A stretch of 64,000 nt of DNA. Origin: Halobaculum saliterrae. GTDB taxonomy: Archaea > Halobacteriota > Halobacteria > Halobacteriales > Haloferacaceae. The notes below the pieces were generated by a model. That model did no database searches. It worked only from the letters and a program-made list of their open reading frames with translations, and had not been told where the DNA came from. The stretch is from assembly GCF_009831625.1 (NCBI RefSeq), contig NZ_WUUS01000007.1, forward strand, positions 124,001-188,000. The letters run 5' to 3'. The position numbers were made by a program, and so were the translations under genes. Below, one piece after another: positions 27,697 to 34,903 of the stretch. Every line of letters begins with the position of its first letter. Positions within the stretch are counted from its first letter, which is position 1.

Positions 27697-27949
27697 TACC
27701 CGCGATAGGGACGGGGCGTCCTTTACGCCGTTGGTTCTGGAGGCCCCGCTGGCCGCACCGACGGGGGCTTCTCGAGACGCTCGCTCGGCCTCGCTATTCT
27801 CGGGGGCGATCCGACCGAGGACCCTCCGCCGGTTGTCGAGGCACTCACCTCGTTCGTGCCTCGGCCTCGCTGTGTTCGTGGGCGGCTCGGCACGGGACCT
27901 CGCCGCCGTCCTTCCGAGGCCTCGTTCGCTCCGCTCACTCGGCCTCGCT
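27697..27949. other. Low-complexity, repeat-rich spacer
   Basis: The 253-bp gap between menF and the oxidoreductase gene contains no convincing CDS. CTCGGCCTCGCT or a close variant recurs at about 27786, 27863 and 27941, and a strong hairpin, CGAGGCAC...GTGCCTCG, lies at about 27838-27864. Variants of CTCGTTCGCTCCGCTCACTCG, common in haloarchaeal intergenic DNA, are also present. I see no promoter motif for either neighbour here apart from the region just before 27696. Confidence 0.5.
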
Positions 27950-28552
27950 CTAGCTGTACCGCTCCTCCTCCCACGGGTTCGCGGTGTCGGAGTACCCCCG
28001 CTTCTCCCAGTACCCCCGCTCGGCCTCGGTGAGGAACTCCACGCCGGTCACCCACTTGGCGCCCTTGTACGCGTACTTGTGCGGTGTGACGACGCGCAGC
28101 GGTCCGCCGTGGTCGTCGGGCAACCGTTCCCCGTCGTAGTCGTAGACGAACATGACCTCCTCGCGGTCGCACTCCGACAGCGGCAGGTCAGTGGTGTAGC
28201 CGTCGAGCGCGTGGAACATGACCCACTCCGCGTCGTCGCGGACGCCCGCGAGCTCGGCCAGCTGCGGGAAGGTGACGCCGGCGAACTCGCAGTCGAACTT
28301 CGACCAGCCGGTGACGCAGTGGAAGTCCTGCCGCTGCGTCTCGGCGGGCAGATCGCGGAACTCGTCGTACGTGTACGTCAGCTCCTCGTCGACGGCGCCC
28401 CACACCTCGAAGCGCCAGTCGTCGCGGTGCCAGTCGGGCGTCCCCGACTTCGAGAGCACCGGGAACCGGTCGGTCTTCCGCTGGCCGGGCGGGAGTCGCT
28501 CGTCGGAGAACTCCTCGTAGAGGTCCGTGTGGTCGGCGACCTCGCTGCTCAT
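27950..28552 (-). CDS. Sulfite oxidase-fold molybdopterin-dependent oxidoreductase
   Basis: A 200-residue protein consisting of just the oxidoreductase molybdopterin-binding domain (SUOX fold), as in YedY/MsrP-like and archaeal sulfite-oxidase-like proteins. The molybdenum-ligand Cys is at 79 in DFHCVTGWSKFD. Other family blocks are LDGYTTDLPLSE, DDHGGPLRVVTPHKYAYKGAKW and GVEFLTEAERGYWE near the C-terminus. There is no signal peptide, so it is probably cytoplasmic. The ATG at 28552 leaves about 25 residues before the domain. The electron partner is not nearby. The substrate is unknown; sulfite is only one option. Confidence 0.85.
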   Translation of the reverse strand: MSSEVADHTDLYEEFSDERLPPGQRKTDRFPVLSKSGTPDWHRDDWRFEVWGAVDEELTYTYDEFRDLPAETQRQDFHCVTGWSKFDCEFAGVTFPQLAELAGVRDDAEWVMFHALDGYTTDLPLSECDREEVMFVYDYDGERLPDDHGGPLRVVTPHKYAYKGAKWVTGVEFLTEAERGYWEKRGYSDTANPWEEERYS

Positions 28553-28658
28553 ACACGCAACACCCGGCGCGCGCACCTGAGGCTGTCGGCTCCGGACGGG
28601 CCCCACGGTTCGTCGTGTTCGCGCGCGAAACCGCCCGGCGGGATGTCGCGTTAGACAA

Positions 28659-28706
28659 AGTTCCTTTTCTTGAGACGGAACTATTCAAGGATATTCCCCG
28701 AATATC
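28659..28706. promoter_or_regulatory. Two inverted repeats upstream of the RHH protein gene
   Basis: AGTTCC (28659-28664) pairs with GGAACT (28677-28682), and the perfect palindrome GATATTC-CCC-GAATATC occupies 28690-28706. Both lie about 30-80 bp before a very good TATA element (TTTTAAATAC, 28738-28747) serving the gene at 28771. Ribbon-helix-helix proteins bind short palindromes and often control themselves, so this is a candidate operator. Confidence 0.5.
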
Positions 28707-28770
28707 GGTTTCCACAGTCGTAAGCATCCCCCGCTGGTTTTAAATACTGCGTCCGTCAAGCCCCGCGTAG

Positions 28771-28986
28771 ATGCCGAAAGTCGAGATCACGGTCCCGGAG
28801 CACCTCGAGATGCAGATCGCCCAGATGGTCGAACAGGGGGAGTTCGTCAACCGAGAGGAGGCGATCGAGGAGCTGATCTCAACCGGGATGAAGGCGTACA
28901 AGACGAGCGGTCCGCAGGACAACGAGACGGATCCGGACTTCGAGGACGACGGGATGATGGGACACGAGGACGAGTACGTGTTCTAA
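28771..28986 (+). CDS. Small ribbon-helix-helix-like protein
   Basis: A 71-residue protein. The first 45 residues (MPKVEITVPEHLEMQIAQ, then GEFVNREEAIEELISTGMKAY) follow the strand-helix-helix pattern of CopG/Arc DNA-binding domains; the remaining 25 are acidic and disordered, ending GHEDEYVF. Very similar small halobacterial proteins exist (DUF7120, from memory). It is likely a DNA-binding regulator, possibly of its own promoter. The TATA element TTTTAAATAC ends 24 bases before the ATG, so the mRNA should be leaderless. It is divergent from the sulfite-oxidase-fold gene. Confidence 0.82.
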   Translation: MPKVEITVPEHLEMQIAQMVEQGEFVNREEAIEELISTGMKAYKTSGPQDNETDPDFEDDGMMGHEDEYVF

Positions 28987-29121
28987 GGCGGGCCGCCGCC
29001 GGCGCCGGAACCGTGCGGACGGAGCCGTTCACCGGGTGTCGGCGTCCGTCGTGCTCGGCGCCCATGGCGTGCGACGACCCCACGAACAACGCTTAACTCA
29101 CACAACAGCCAATCGACGGCC

Positions 29122-29400
29122 ATGCACAAGGACGAACTCCTCGAACTCCACGAACAGATGGTGACGATCATGGAGCACTTCTCCGAGCGCGAGGAGGTCG
29201 ACGAGACGCTGTTCGAGCCGTACCACGAGCTGAGCGTCGACCCCTCCCACGTCCACAAGTCCAAGAGCGAGCACAAACACGCCGTCTTCGTGCTCGGCAA
29301 CGCGCTCGCGTCGGCGATGTCGGAGGACGAGTTCTCCAACGCCGGCCGCGTCGGCAAGCGCATGAAGGAGCTCGCCGACGACGCCGAGTCCAAGCTCTGA
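29122..29400 (+). CDS. UPF0058 family protein
   Basis: A 92-residue helical protein that matches the archaeal UPF0058 family along its whole length (MHKDELLELHEQMVTIMEHF at the start, then HKHAVFVLGNALASAMSEDE and KRMKELADD). The function of the family is not known. It is small, soluble and acidic. A TATA-like GCTTAACT at about 29090-29097 precedes the ATG by about 28 bases. Its stop TGA shares one base with the ATG of the DUF4112 gene, so the two form an operon. Confidence 0.88.
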   Translation: MHKDELLELHEQMVTIMEHFSEREEVDETLFEPYHELSVDPSHVHKSKSEHKHAVFVLGNALASAMSEDEFSNAGRVGKRMKELADDAESKL

Positions 29401-29822
29401 TGGCGTCCATCGGCGTCGTCGGGTCGGATGGCGGGGATCGCTCGCTCGCGGACCGGTCGGCGGAGTCGCTGACGGCGACGCCCGCGGACGCCCGGCGCCT
29501 CGGGCGCGCCAGGCGCGTGGCGCACCTCCTCGACGACGCGGTCCGTCTCCCCGTCGTCGGCTACCGCGTCGGCGTCGACGCGCTTGCGGGCGTCGTTCCC
29601 GTCCTCGGCGACACCTTGGCAGCGCTGCTCGCGCTCCCCGTCGTCTGGGAGGCCTTCCGCCTCGGCGCCCGCAAGCGGACGCTCGCGCGGATGCTGCTGT
29701 ACGTCGGACTCGACCTGCTCGTGGGCTCCGTCCCGATCGTCGGCGACGTCCTCGACGCGGTGGTGAAGCTCAACCGTCGCAACGTCCGACTCCTCGAACG
29801 GGACCTGGCACGGCGTGACTGA
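29400..29822 (+). CDS. DUF4112 domain-containing membrane protein
   Basis: The 140-residue product carries the DUF4112 domain over residues about 35-135, with LLDDAVRLPVVGYRVGVDAL followed by the repeated glycine-proline segments GVVPVLGDTLAALLALPVV and VGSVPIVGDVLDAVVKLN. Two hydrophobic helices flank a basic loop (RKRTLARM). Membrane location is likely; function is unknown. It is coupled to the UPF0058 gene by a one-base overlap and is convergent with the cysteine synthase gene only nine bases away. Confidence 0.85.
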   Translation: MASIGVVGSDGGDRSLADRSAESLTATPADARRLGRARRVAHLLDDAVRLPVVGYRVGVDALAGVVPVLGDTLAALLALPVVWEAFRLGARKRTLARMLLYVGLDLLVGSVPIVGDVLDAVVKLNRRNVRLLERDLARRD

Positions 29823-29831
29823 CTCCTCCGC

Positions 29832-30812
29832 TCAGCCCGTCCACTCCTCGAAGTCCCGGTAGACGCCCTTCGAGAGGTATCGCTCGCTGGAGTCACAGAA
29901 CACCGTGACGACCGTGTCGTGGGGCGCGTCCACGTCGCCGTCGCGGATCTCCTCGGCGACCTCGATCGCCGCCAGCGAGTTCGCGGCCGCGCTGGAGGCG
30001 ACCAACTGCCCCTCCTCGCTGGCCAGCCGTGCCATCTCCTCGTGGACCGCGCGGTCGGAGATCGTCTTCAGGTCATCGATCTTCTCGGGATCGACCAGCT
30101 GGTTGGTGCTCACGTCGTGGGTGCCGATCCCCTCGGTCTTGTACTCGCCCTCCTCGGCGTCCTCGCCGAACAGGTCGCCGTACGTCGATCCCTCCGGCTG
30201 GACCCCGACGATCCGCGCGTCCGACCCCCGCTCGCGGGCGTAGTCGGCCATCCCCATCAGCGTCCCGCCGGTGCCCATGCCGGCGACGACGGCGCCGACC
30301 TCGCCGTCGAGCGCGTCGAACACCTCCGGGCCGGTCGTCGCGTAGTGGGCCTCGGCGTTGAGGGGGTTCGAGAACTGCTGGGGCACGACCGCGTCGTCGA
30401 GTTCCTCGGCGAGTTCGTGTGCGCGTTCGATGGCTCGGCCCATCCCGTCCTCGGACGGGGTGTTGACGACCTCGGCGCCGAGCGCACGCATGAGCTGTTG
30501 CTTTTCGACGCTGAAGCGCTCGGGGACGACGAACACCGCGTTCACGTCGAGTTGCCCGGCGGCGACGGCGAACCCGATCCCCGTGTTGCCCGCCGTCGGC
30601 TCGATGACGGTGCCGCCCGGGGAGATGGTTCCCTCCTCGAGCATCCGTTCGAGCATGTACGCCCCGATCCGGTCCTTCACCGACGCCCCGGGATTGAACG
30701 ACTCCAACTTCGCGTACACCGGCACCTCGTCGGGCGCGGCGTGCACCCGTACGAGCGGCGTCTCGCCGACCGTCTCCAAGACGGAGTCGAGGGGTTCGCG
30801 GTGGGTGGTCAT
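29832..30812 (-). CDS. cysK: PLP-dependent cysteine synthase family protein
   Basis: A 326-residue fold-type II PLP enzyme. The PLP Lys is at 46 in FNPGASVKDRIG, the substrate loop is PTAGNTGIGF, and the phosphate-binding Gly loop is AGMGTGGTLMG. These are the features of O-acetylserine sulfhydrylase/cystathionine beta-synthase-type enzymes; without a CBS domain it is most likely cysteine synthase, which makes cysteine from an activated serine and sulfide. The ATG at 30812 begins TTHREPLDSVLETVGETPLV, the usual family start; the ORF extends upstream through a tandem repeat that is probably not coding. Cystathionine beta-synthase activity cannot be excluded. Confidence 0.88.
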   Translation of the reverse strand: MTTHREPLDSVLETVGETPLVRVHAAPDEVPVYAKLESFNPGASVKDRIGAYMLERMLEEGTISPGGTVIEPTAGNTGIGFAVAAGQLDVNAVFVVPERFSVEKQQLMRALGAEVVNTPSEDGMGRAIERAHELAEELDDAVVPQQFSNPLNAEAHYATTGPEVFDALDGEVGAVVAGMGTGGTLMGMADYARERGSDARIVGVQPEGSTYGDLFGEDAEEGEYKTEGIGTHDVSTNQLVDPEKIDDLKTISDRAVHEEMARLASEEGQLVASSAAANSLAAIEVAEEIRDGDVDAPHDTVVTVFCDSSERYLSKGVYRDFEEWTG

Positions 30813-30900
30813 ACGCTGGCAACGATTGCCGACGAACACGTATCTTTCTATCCCGACGTGACCGCCGCCGGCCTCGCGCAGGTCGTCGTTCGTCACTCGT

Positions 30901-30971
30901 CGTTCGTCCGTCGTCGGCCGTCGCTCGGCGGGACCATCGTTCATCCGTCGTCGGCCGTCGCTCGGCGGGAC
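30901..30971. repeat. Two 34-bp direct repeats upstream of cysK
   Basis: Bases 30901-30934 and 30938-30971 are identical except for one base, separated by three bases (period 37). Each contains CCGTCGTCGGCCGTCGCTCG. A shorter related string, GTCGTTCGTCACTCGTCGTT, lies just before. The repeats lie 90-160 bp upstream of the cysK start, in the spacer before the downstream end of the coiled-coil gene. They may be slippage products or a regulatory array. Confidence 0.8.
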
Positions 30972-31010
30972 ATTCGCCCTCCGTCGACGGAACGGAGCCC
31001 GACGACCCCT

Positions 31011-31349
31011 TCAGTCGTCGCTCCCTGCGTCCGCCGGGTCGTCGTCGCCGTCGGTGCCGGCGTCGTCACCCGCCCCGCTCTCCCCGCCGGCGTCGGCCTC
31101 GTCGCCGTCGGGTGCGTCGAGGTCGTCGAGAACGGCGTCGACGTCGATTCCCTCCGCCTCGGCCAGCGCCTCGACGATGGCGCGCTGCTCGGCGAGGTCG
31201 CCCTCGAGCGACTCGACGCGTTCCTCGGTGCTCTGAACCGCGCCCTGCATCGCCTCCACGCGCTCGCGGATCTCGTTGACCTTCGCGTACAGCTTCTCGG
31301 CGATGTCGGCGACCGTCTGGAGCTTCTTGGCCGTGCTTCCGAGTCCCAT
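31011..31349 (-). CDS. DUF5798-like coiled-coil protein
   Basis: A 112-residue acidic protein. Residues about 8-70 form a clear coiled coil (KKLQTVADIAEKLYAKVNEI, then EERVESLEGDLAEQRAIVEA), and the last 35 residues are a disordered Asp/Gly/Ala tail. It resembles the halobacterial DUF5798 proteins that begin MGLGSTAKKLQ (recalled from memory). The function is unknown; oligomerisation is likely. The ATG at 31349 is chosen because that is the family start; upstream the frame lacks family similarity. It is divergent from the PRC-barrel gene. Confidence 0.78.
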   Translation of the reverse strand: MGLGSTAKKLQTVADIAEKLYAKVNEIRERVEAMQGAVQSTEERVESLEGDLAEQRAIVEALAEAEGIDVDAVLDDLDAPDGDEADAGGESGAGDDAGTDGDDDPADAGSDD

Positions 31350-31524
31350 ACCGACGAGTGTCGCGCGCCGCCCCTGTGCGTTGCGGTCCGTGGCCCGGCT
31401 TTCGCCGCTCCCTTGCACGGACGCCACACACGGCTTCGCCTGCGGCGACGCCCGGTTCGAGCGACGAGGACCCCTCCCGGTTCCCAGAAGACGTTAAGTG
31501 ACCGGGTACGAAGGACGGACCGTC

Positions 31525-31899
31525 ATGGTATCCGACACCACGCCCGTGACGGACCTCGCGAGCAAGGAGGTGTTCACGGCGGACGGCGCGCGCGTCGGCC
31601 GCGTGGCCGACGTGCTCGTCGATCTGGAGGCGGACGCGCCGGTCGCGCTCGCGCTGTCGGACGTCGCCGAGGGGACCGTCGGCGGGCTGCCCGCCGGCGC
31701 CGCCGGCGTGCGCGTTCCGTTCAGGCTCGTTCGGGGCGTCGGCGACGTGATCGTTCTCCGGAGCGCCGCGCGCGAGGCGGCGCTCCCGCTTCCCGGGGGC
31801 CGCGACGACGGATCCGGCGCCGGCGACGCCGACCCCGGATCCCGCGACGGCCGCGCCGCCGAGGACGGGCACGCGGAGGCCGACGACCCCATCGTCTGA
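31525..31899 (+). CDS. PRC-barrel domain protein
   Basis: A 124-residue protein. Residues about 8-85 form one PRC-barrel domain, with VTDLASKEVFTADGARVGRV and VGGLPAGAAGVRVPFRLVRG giving the beta-barrel. The rest is an acidic Gly/Asp tail. In archaea stand-alone PRC-barrel proteins include the CdpB cell-division proteins that work with SepF and CdpA; this one could be such a protein, but other PRC proteins bind rRNA-processing or photosynthetic partners. The TATA-like ACGTTAAGTG at 31490-31499 lies 26-30 bp before the ATG. SurE follows 40 bases downstream and has its own TATA-like element. Confidence 0.8.
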   Translation: MVSDTTPVTDLASKEVFTADGARVGRVADVLVDLEADAPVALALSDVAEGTVGGLPAGAAGVRVPFRLVRGVGDVIVLRSAAREAALPLPGGRDDGSGAGDADPGSRDGRAAEDGHAEADDPIV

Positions 31900-31938
31900 G
31901 GCGGCGTGCTTTTGCCGACGCCGACCGACCCGACCACA

Positions 31939-32763
31939 ATGAGCGCCAGCGACGACCCGCAGATCCTCCTGACGAACGACGACGGCATCGAGAGCCCCGG
32001 CTTTCGCGCCCTGTACGACGCCCTCTCGGAGATCGGCGAGGTCGTGGGCGTCGCGCCCGCGGACGACCAGTCGGCCGTCGGCCGGACGCTCTCGCGACGC
32101 GTCGAGGTACACGACCACGAGCTCGGCTACGCCATCGCCGGCACGCCCGCCGACTGCGCGGTCGCCGGGCTGGAGTCGCTGTGCCCGGGTGCCGACATGG
32201 TAGTCGCCGGCTGCAACAAGGGCGCCAACATCGGCGCGTACGTGCTCGGACGCTCGGGAACCGTCTCGGCGGCCGTCGAGTCGGCGTTCTTCGGCGTGCC
32301 CGCGATGGCCGTCTCGCTGTACGTCCCCGGCGGCAGCGGCGACGACTGGCGGCGGAAGGCCTCCGATATCGACGACTACCGGGGGGCGGCCGAGGCCACG
32401 CGCTACCTCGTCGAGCGCGCCCCCGACGCGGGCGTGTTCGACGAGGCGGACTACCTGAACGTGAACGCGCCGTGGGTCCCGGAGGGACGCGCGACCCGGA
32501 TGGAGGTCACGCGGCCCTCGACCCTGTACGACATGACCGCCGAGCGCGACGGCGACCACGTCGACCTGATCGACCGAACGTGGGACCGGATGGAGACGGG
32601 CGACATTCCCGACCCGGTCGGCACCGACCGCCGCGCGGTCGTCGAGGGCCGTGTCTCGGTGTCGCCGCTGACGGCGCCGCACACGACGCGCCACCACGAG
32701 GGGCTCGACGGGCTCGTCGACGGCTACGACCCGGGGGCGACCGCGCCGTCGGTCGAGGACTGA
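31939..32763 (+). CDS. surE: 5'-nucleotidase SurE
   Basis: A 274-residue SurE. The N-terminal metal motif LLTNDDGIESPG has Asp 14 and 15, followed by the Ser/Asn metal ligands in VVAPADDQSAVG-like APADDQSAVG and AGCNKGANIG, and the GRSGTVSAAVESAFFGVPA block. SurE dephosphorylates nucleoside 5'- and 3'-monophosphates and acts in nucleotide salvage and stress survival. The TATA-like TGCTTTTGCC at 31907-31916 and the ATG at 31939 fit a leaderless mRNA. The length is typical of the archaeal enzyme (about 260). Confidence 0.94.
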   Translation: MSASDDPQILLTNDDGIESPGFRALYDALSEIGEVVGVAPADDQSAVGRTLSRRVEVHDHELGYAIAGTPADCAVAGLESLCPGADMVVAGCNKGANIGAYVLGRSGTVSAAVESAFFGVPAMAVSLYVPGGSGDDWRRKASDIDDYRGAAEATRYLVERAPDAGVFDEADYLNVNAPWVPEGRATRMEVTRPSTLYDMTAERDGDHVDLIDRTWDRMETGDIPDPVGTDRRAVVEGRVSVSPLTAPHTTRHHEGLDGLVDGYDPGATAPSVED

Positions 32764-32838
32764 TCTCCCCTCGCCGTCAGGTGCCGCTGGCTGCCCGGGA
32801 TATACACGTTTATACGGCGTTCGGTCCCACTCCCGCGC

Positions 32839-32967
32839 ATGAATCCGCTGCCGCTCGCCGCCGAGTCCGGCTCCGAGGTCGCGCTTCCCACGACGCTCAC
32901 CGCGTCGGTCGTCCTGATAGTCAGCATCGTCGTCGTCGTCGTCTGGCTCGCGTACCTCTATCGCTGA
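32839..32967 (+). CDS. 42-residue single-helix membrane protein
   Basis: A short ORF encodes MNPLPLAAESGSEVALPTTL, then one strong membrane helix (about residues 21-40: TASVVLIVSIVVVVVWLAYL) and ends YR. A good TATA-like GTTTATAC at about 32808-32815 lies 25-30 bp before the ATG, the normal leaderless spacing, which favours a real gene. The N-terminus is acidic and probably outside. It is convergent with the CinA-like gene. It is too short to assign; toxin-like, assembly or regulatory small-protein roles are all possible. Confidence 0.6.
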   Translation: MNPLPLAAESGSEVALPTTLTASVVLIVSIVVVVVWLAYLYR

Positions 32968-33024
32968 GCGGCCCCCAGGCGACGCCGCGTTCCGCCGAGC
33001 GCCAACGCGCGCCCGGCCCCGCGC

Positions 33025-33735
33025 TCAGTCCTCGGTCGTCGGGGTCGACTCCGACACCTCGACCCGCTCGCGGAACCAGTCGGCCGCCTCCCGAACGAGC
33101 GTCTCGTCGGTGCTCGTGAACTTCACGCGGACGTTCTCCCCCGGATACGACCCCACGGCCACGTCGTAGCGCTGTCGGACCTCGGCGAGGCGGTCGAGCA
33201 GGCGCGACTCGGGCTCGCTCGTCTCGACGGTCGCGGTGTGGGGCTCGTCGCCGGCGAACTCGTCGGCGACGGACTCGAACATCGCCTGCATCTCCGGGGG
33301 CACGCCCGGGAACACGTACACCGACTCGATCACACAGCCCGGAGCGACGCCGACCTCGTTGTGAATGACTCGGGCGCCGGCCGGGAGGTGTGTGGTCCCC
33401 TCGGTGAGGTCGTCTGCCGCGTACCCTCCCTGCTCGGTGAGGTACGCCAGCGCCTCGTCGTTGGCCGCCAGGTCCACGCCGACGGCGGCGGCGACGCCGT
33501 CCATCGTCACGTCGTCGTGGGTGGGGCCGACGCCGCCGGTGACGAGCACGGCGTCGTAGGCGTCGCGGTACTCGCGGACGACGCCCGCGATGTCGTCGAC
33601 GCGGTCCGGGACCGTCGTCACGCGTTCGACGGCGACCCCCCGGGCCGTCAGCCGGCCGGCGAGCCACGAGGCGTTGGTGTTCACCGTGTCGCCCGCGAGG
33701 AGTTCGTCGCCGACGGTGACGAGTGCGACCTGCAT
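33025..33735 (-). CDS. CinA/MoaB-like molybdopterin-binding domain protein
   Basis: The 236-residue protein has the MoaB/MogA-type domain in residues 1-165: VTVGDELLAGDTVNTNASWL, VTGGVGPTHDDVTMDGVA and YVFPGVPPEMQAMFESV. This is the N-terminal half of CinA proteins (competence/damage-inducible protein A); the deamidase half is lacking, as in most archaeal members. Its true role in archaea is unclear: nucleotide or ADP-ribose pyrophosphatase and molybdopterin binding are both discussed for the family. The ATG at 33735 begins MQVALVTVGDE. The C-terminal 60 residues are a small alpha/beta extension seen in halobacterial relatives. Confidence 0.85.
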   Translation of the reverse strand: MQVALVTVGDELLAGDTVNTNASWLAGRLTARGVAVERVTTVPDRVDDIAGVVREYRDAYDAVLVTGGVGPTHDDVTMDGVAAAVGVDLAANDEALAYLTEQGGYAADDLTEGTTHLPAGARVIHNEVGVAPGCVIESVYVFPGVPPEMQAMFESVADEFAGDEPHTATVETSEPESRLLDRLAEVRQRYDVAVGSYPGENVRVKFTSTDETLVREAADWFRERVEVSESTPTTED

Positions 33736-33823
33736 GGATGTACGGGTGGTGGCTCGGTCTGATAAGTGCCGTGGCGCAGTAGGGAGGAGAGTTCGACGGG
33801 GCCGACCGGGATCTGCCTCGACG

Positions 33824-34900
33824 TCAGAGGTACCCGGCGTTGGGGAGCACCCCGAGGAACGCCAGCACCGCGACGACCAGCATCGCGATGGCGATCGCCA
33901 TCGCCGGCGGGTCGACGTGGGTCCCCGAGTGCGAGTACATGATCCGCTGGGTCACCTCGCCCAGCAGGCCGCTGACGACGCCGAAGGCGCCCGCGGCCAG
34001 CAGCGCGACGACGCTCCCGGCTATCGGATCGACGACGACCGCGCCGACGGCGCCGATGAGCGTGATGTGGTGGGTCACCGGGATCTTCTCGACGCCGAGC
34101 TGGAGGAACAGCAGGCTCATCGCCGAGATGGCGTACCCGAGGAAGATGCTTCCCGTCCGGATCCAGATGTACCCGCCGAGGATGCCGCCGACGAGCCCGA
34201 TCGTCGCGACGCCCGCCCACTTATACTGGTGGGGGAGCCACGGCTCGGTGGCGAGGCGCCCCTCGTGTTCCATCGGGACCTCGCCCCCGTCGGCGGCGGC
34301 GCGGGGCTCCTCGCGCTCGAACGGCGACATGTCGAGGATCCCCTTCCCGGCGGGACGCCCGACGAGCGGGTAGCCGAAGGCGACCCGCGCGATCACCGCG
34401 GTGAGCACGACCGACAGCGCGATCGTGTCGGTCGGCGTGCCGACCGCGACGCCGACCCGGTTGATGAGCATCCCGAGGACGCCGAAGACGGCGCCGACCG
34501 CCAGGATGTCCGGCTTCGTGCCGAACGCGTAGAGGATGTTCTTCCCGAAGTGGTAGTCCCATCCCTCCGGCTCCATCTCTGGGTACTTCTTGCCCGCGTA
34601 CGCCGAGGCGGCGACGCCGCCGGCGAAGGCGATGTGCGGGCCGGTGACCGCGCCGAACCCGATCACGCCGGTGACGCCGGCGGCGAGTTCGCCGGCGTTG
34701 ACCCCCGGAAGCGTCCCCAGCTCACGCTGGAGGATCGCCAGCCCCTCCCCGAGGAAGACGACGAACCCGGTGAAGATGAACGCCGGCAGCGCGCCGAGCG
34801 CGGCGCCGAACGCGCCGCCCGCGAGCGCGGTGATGAACAGCAGCAGGAACGTCTCCCACTCCATCCCGAGCAGCGGCACCTGCAGCAGTAGGTCGTACAT
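33824..34900 (-). CDS. Polytopic membrane protein in the glycerol operon, unknown function
   Basis: A 358-residue integral membrane protein with about nine or ten helices. The first helices contain FLLLFITALAGGAFGAALGALPAFIF and the gly-rich VTGVIGFGAVTGPHIAFAGG; the middle loop (about 195-235) is acidic. It starts three bases after the glycerol kinase stop (34904), so the two genes are one operon. In Haloferax a similar uncharacterised membrane gene follows glpK and has been proposed as a glycerol facilitator or transporter; I cannot verify that here. It has no aquaporin NPA motif, so it is not a classical GlpF. A role in glycerol uptake is inferred from context. Confidence 0.72.
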   Translation of the reverse strand: MYDLLLQVPLLGMEWETFLLLFITALAGGAFGAALGALPAFIFTGFVVFLGEGLAILQRELGTLPGVNAGELAAGVTGVIGFGAVTGPHIAFAGGVAASAYAGKKYPEMEPEGWDYHFGKNILYAFGTKPDILAVGAVFGVLGMLINRVGVAVGTPTDTIALSVVLTAVIARVAFGYPLVGRPAGKGILDMSPFEREEPRAAADGGEVPMEHEGRLATEPWLPHQYKWAGVATIGLVGGILGGYIWIRTGSIFLGYAISAMSLLFLQLGVEKIPVTHHITLIGAVGAVVVDPIAGSVVALLAAGAFGVVSGLLGEVTQRIMYSHSGTHVDPPAMAIAIAMLVVAVLAFLGVLPNAGYL

Positions 34901-34903
34901 CTG

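Noticed and set aside
29919-33119. A 1066-codon open frame on the plus strand
   Set aside because: It runs antisense to cysK and through several real genes in other frames, is Arg-rich and has no family similarity; such shadows are normal in DNA of this GC content.
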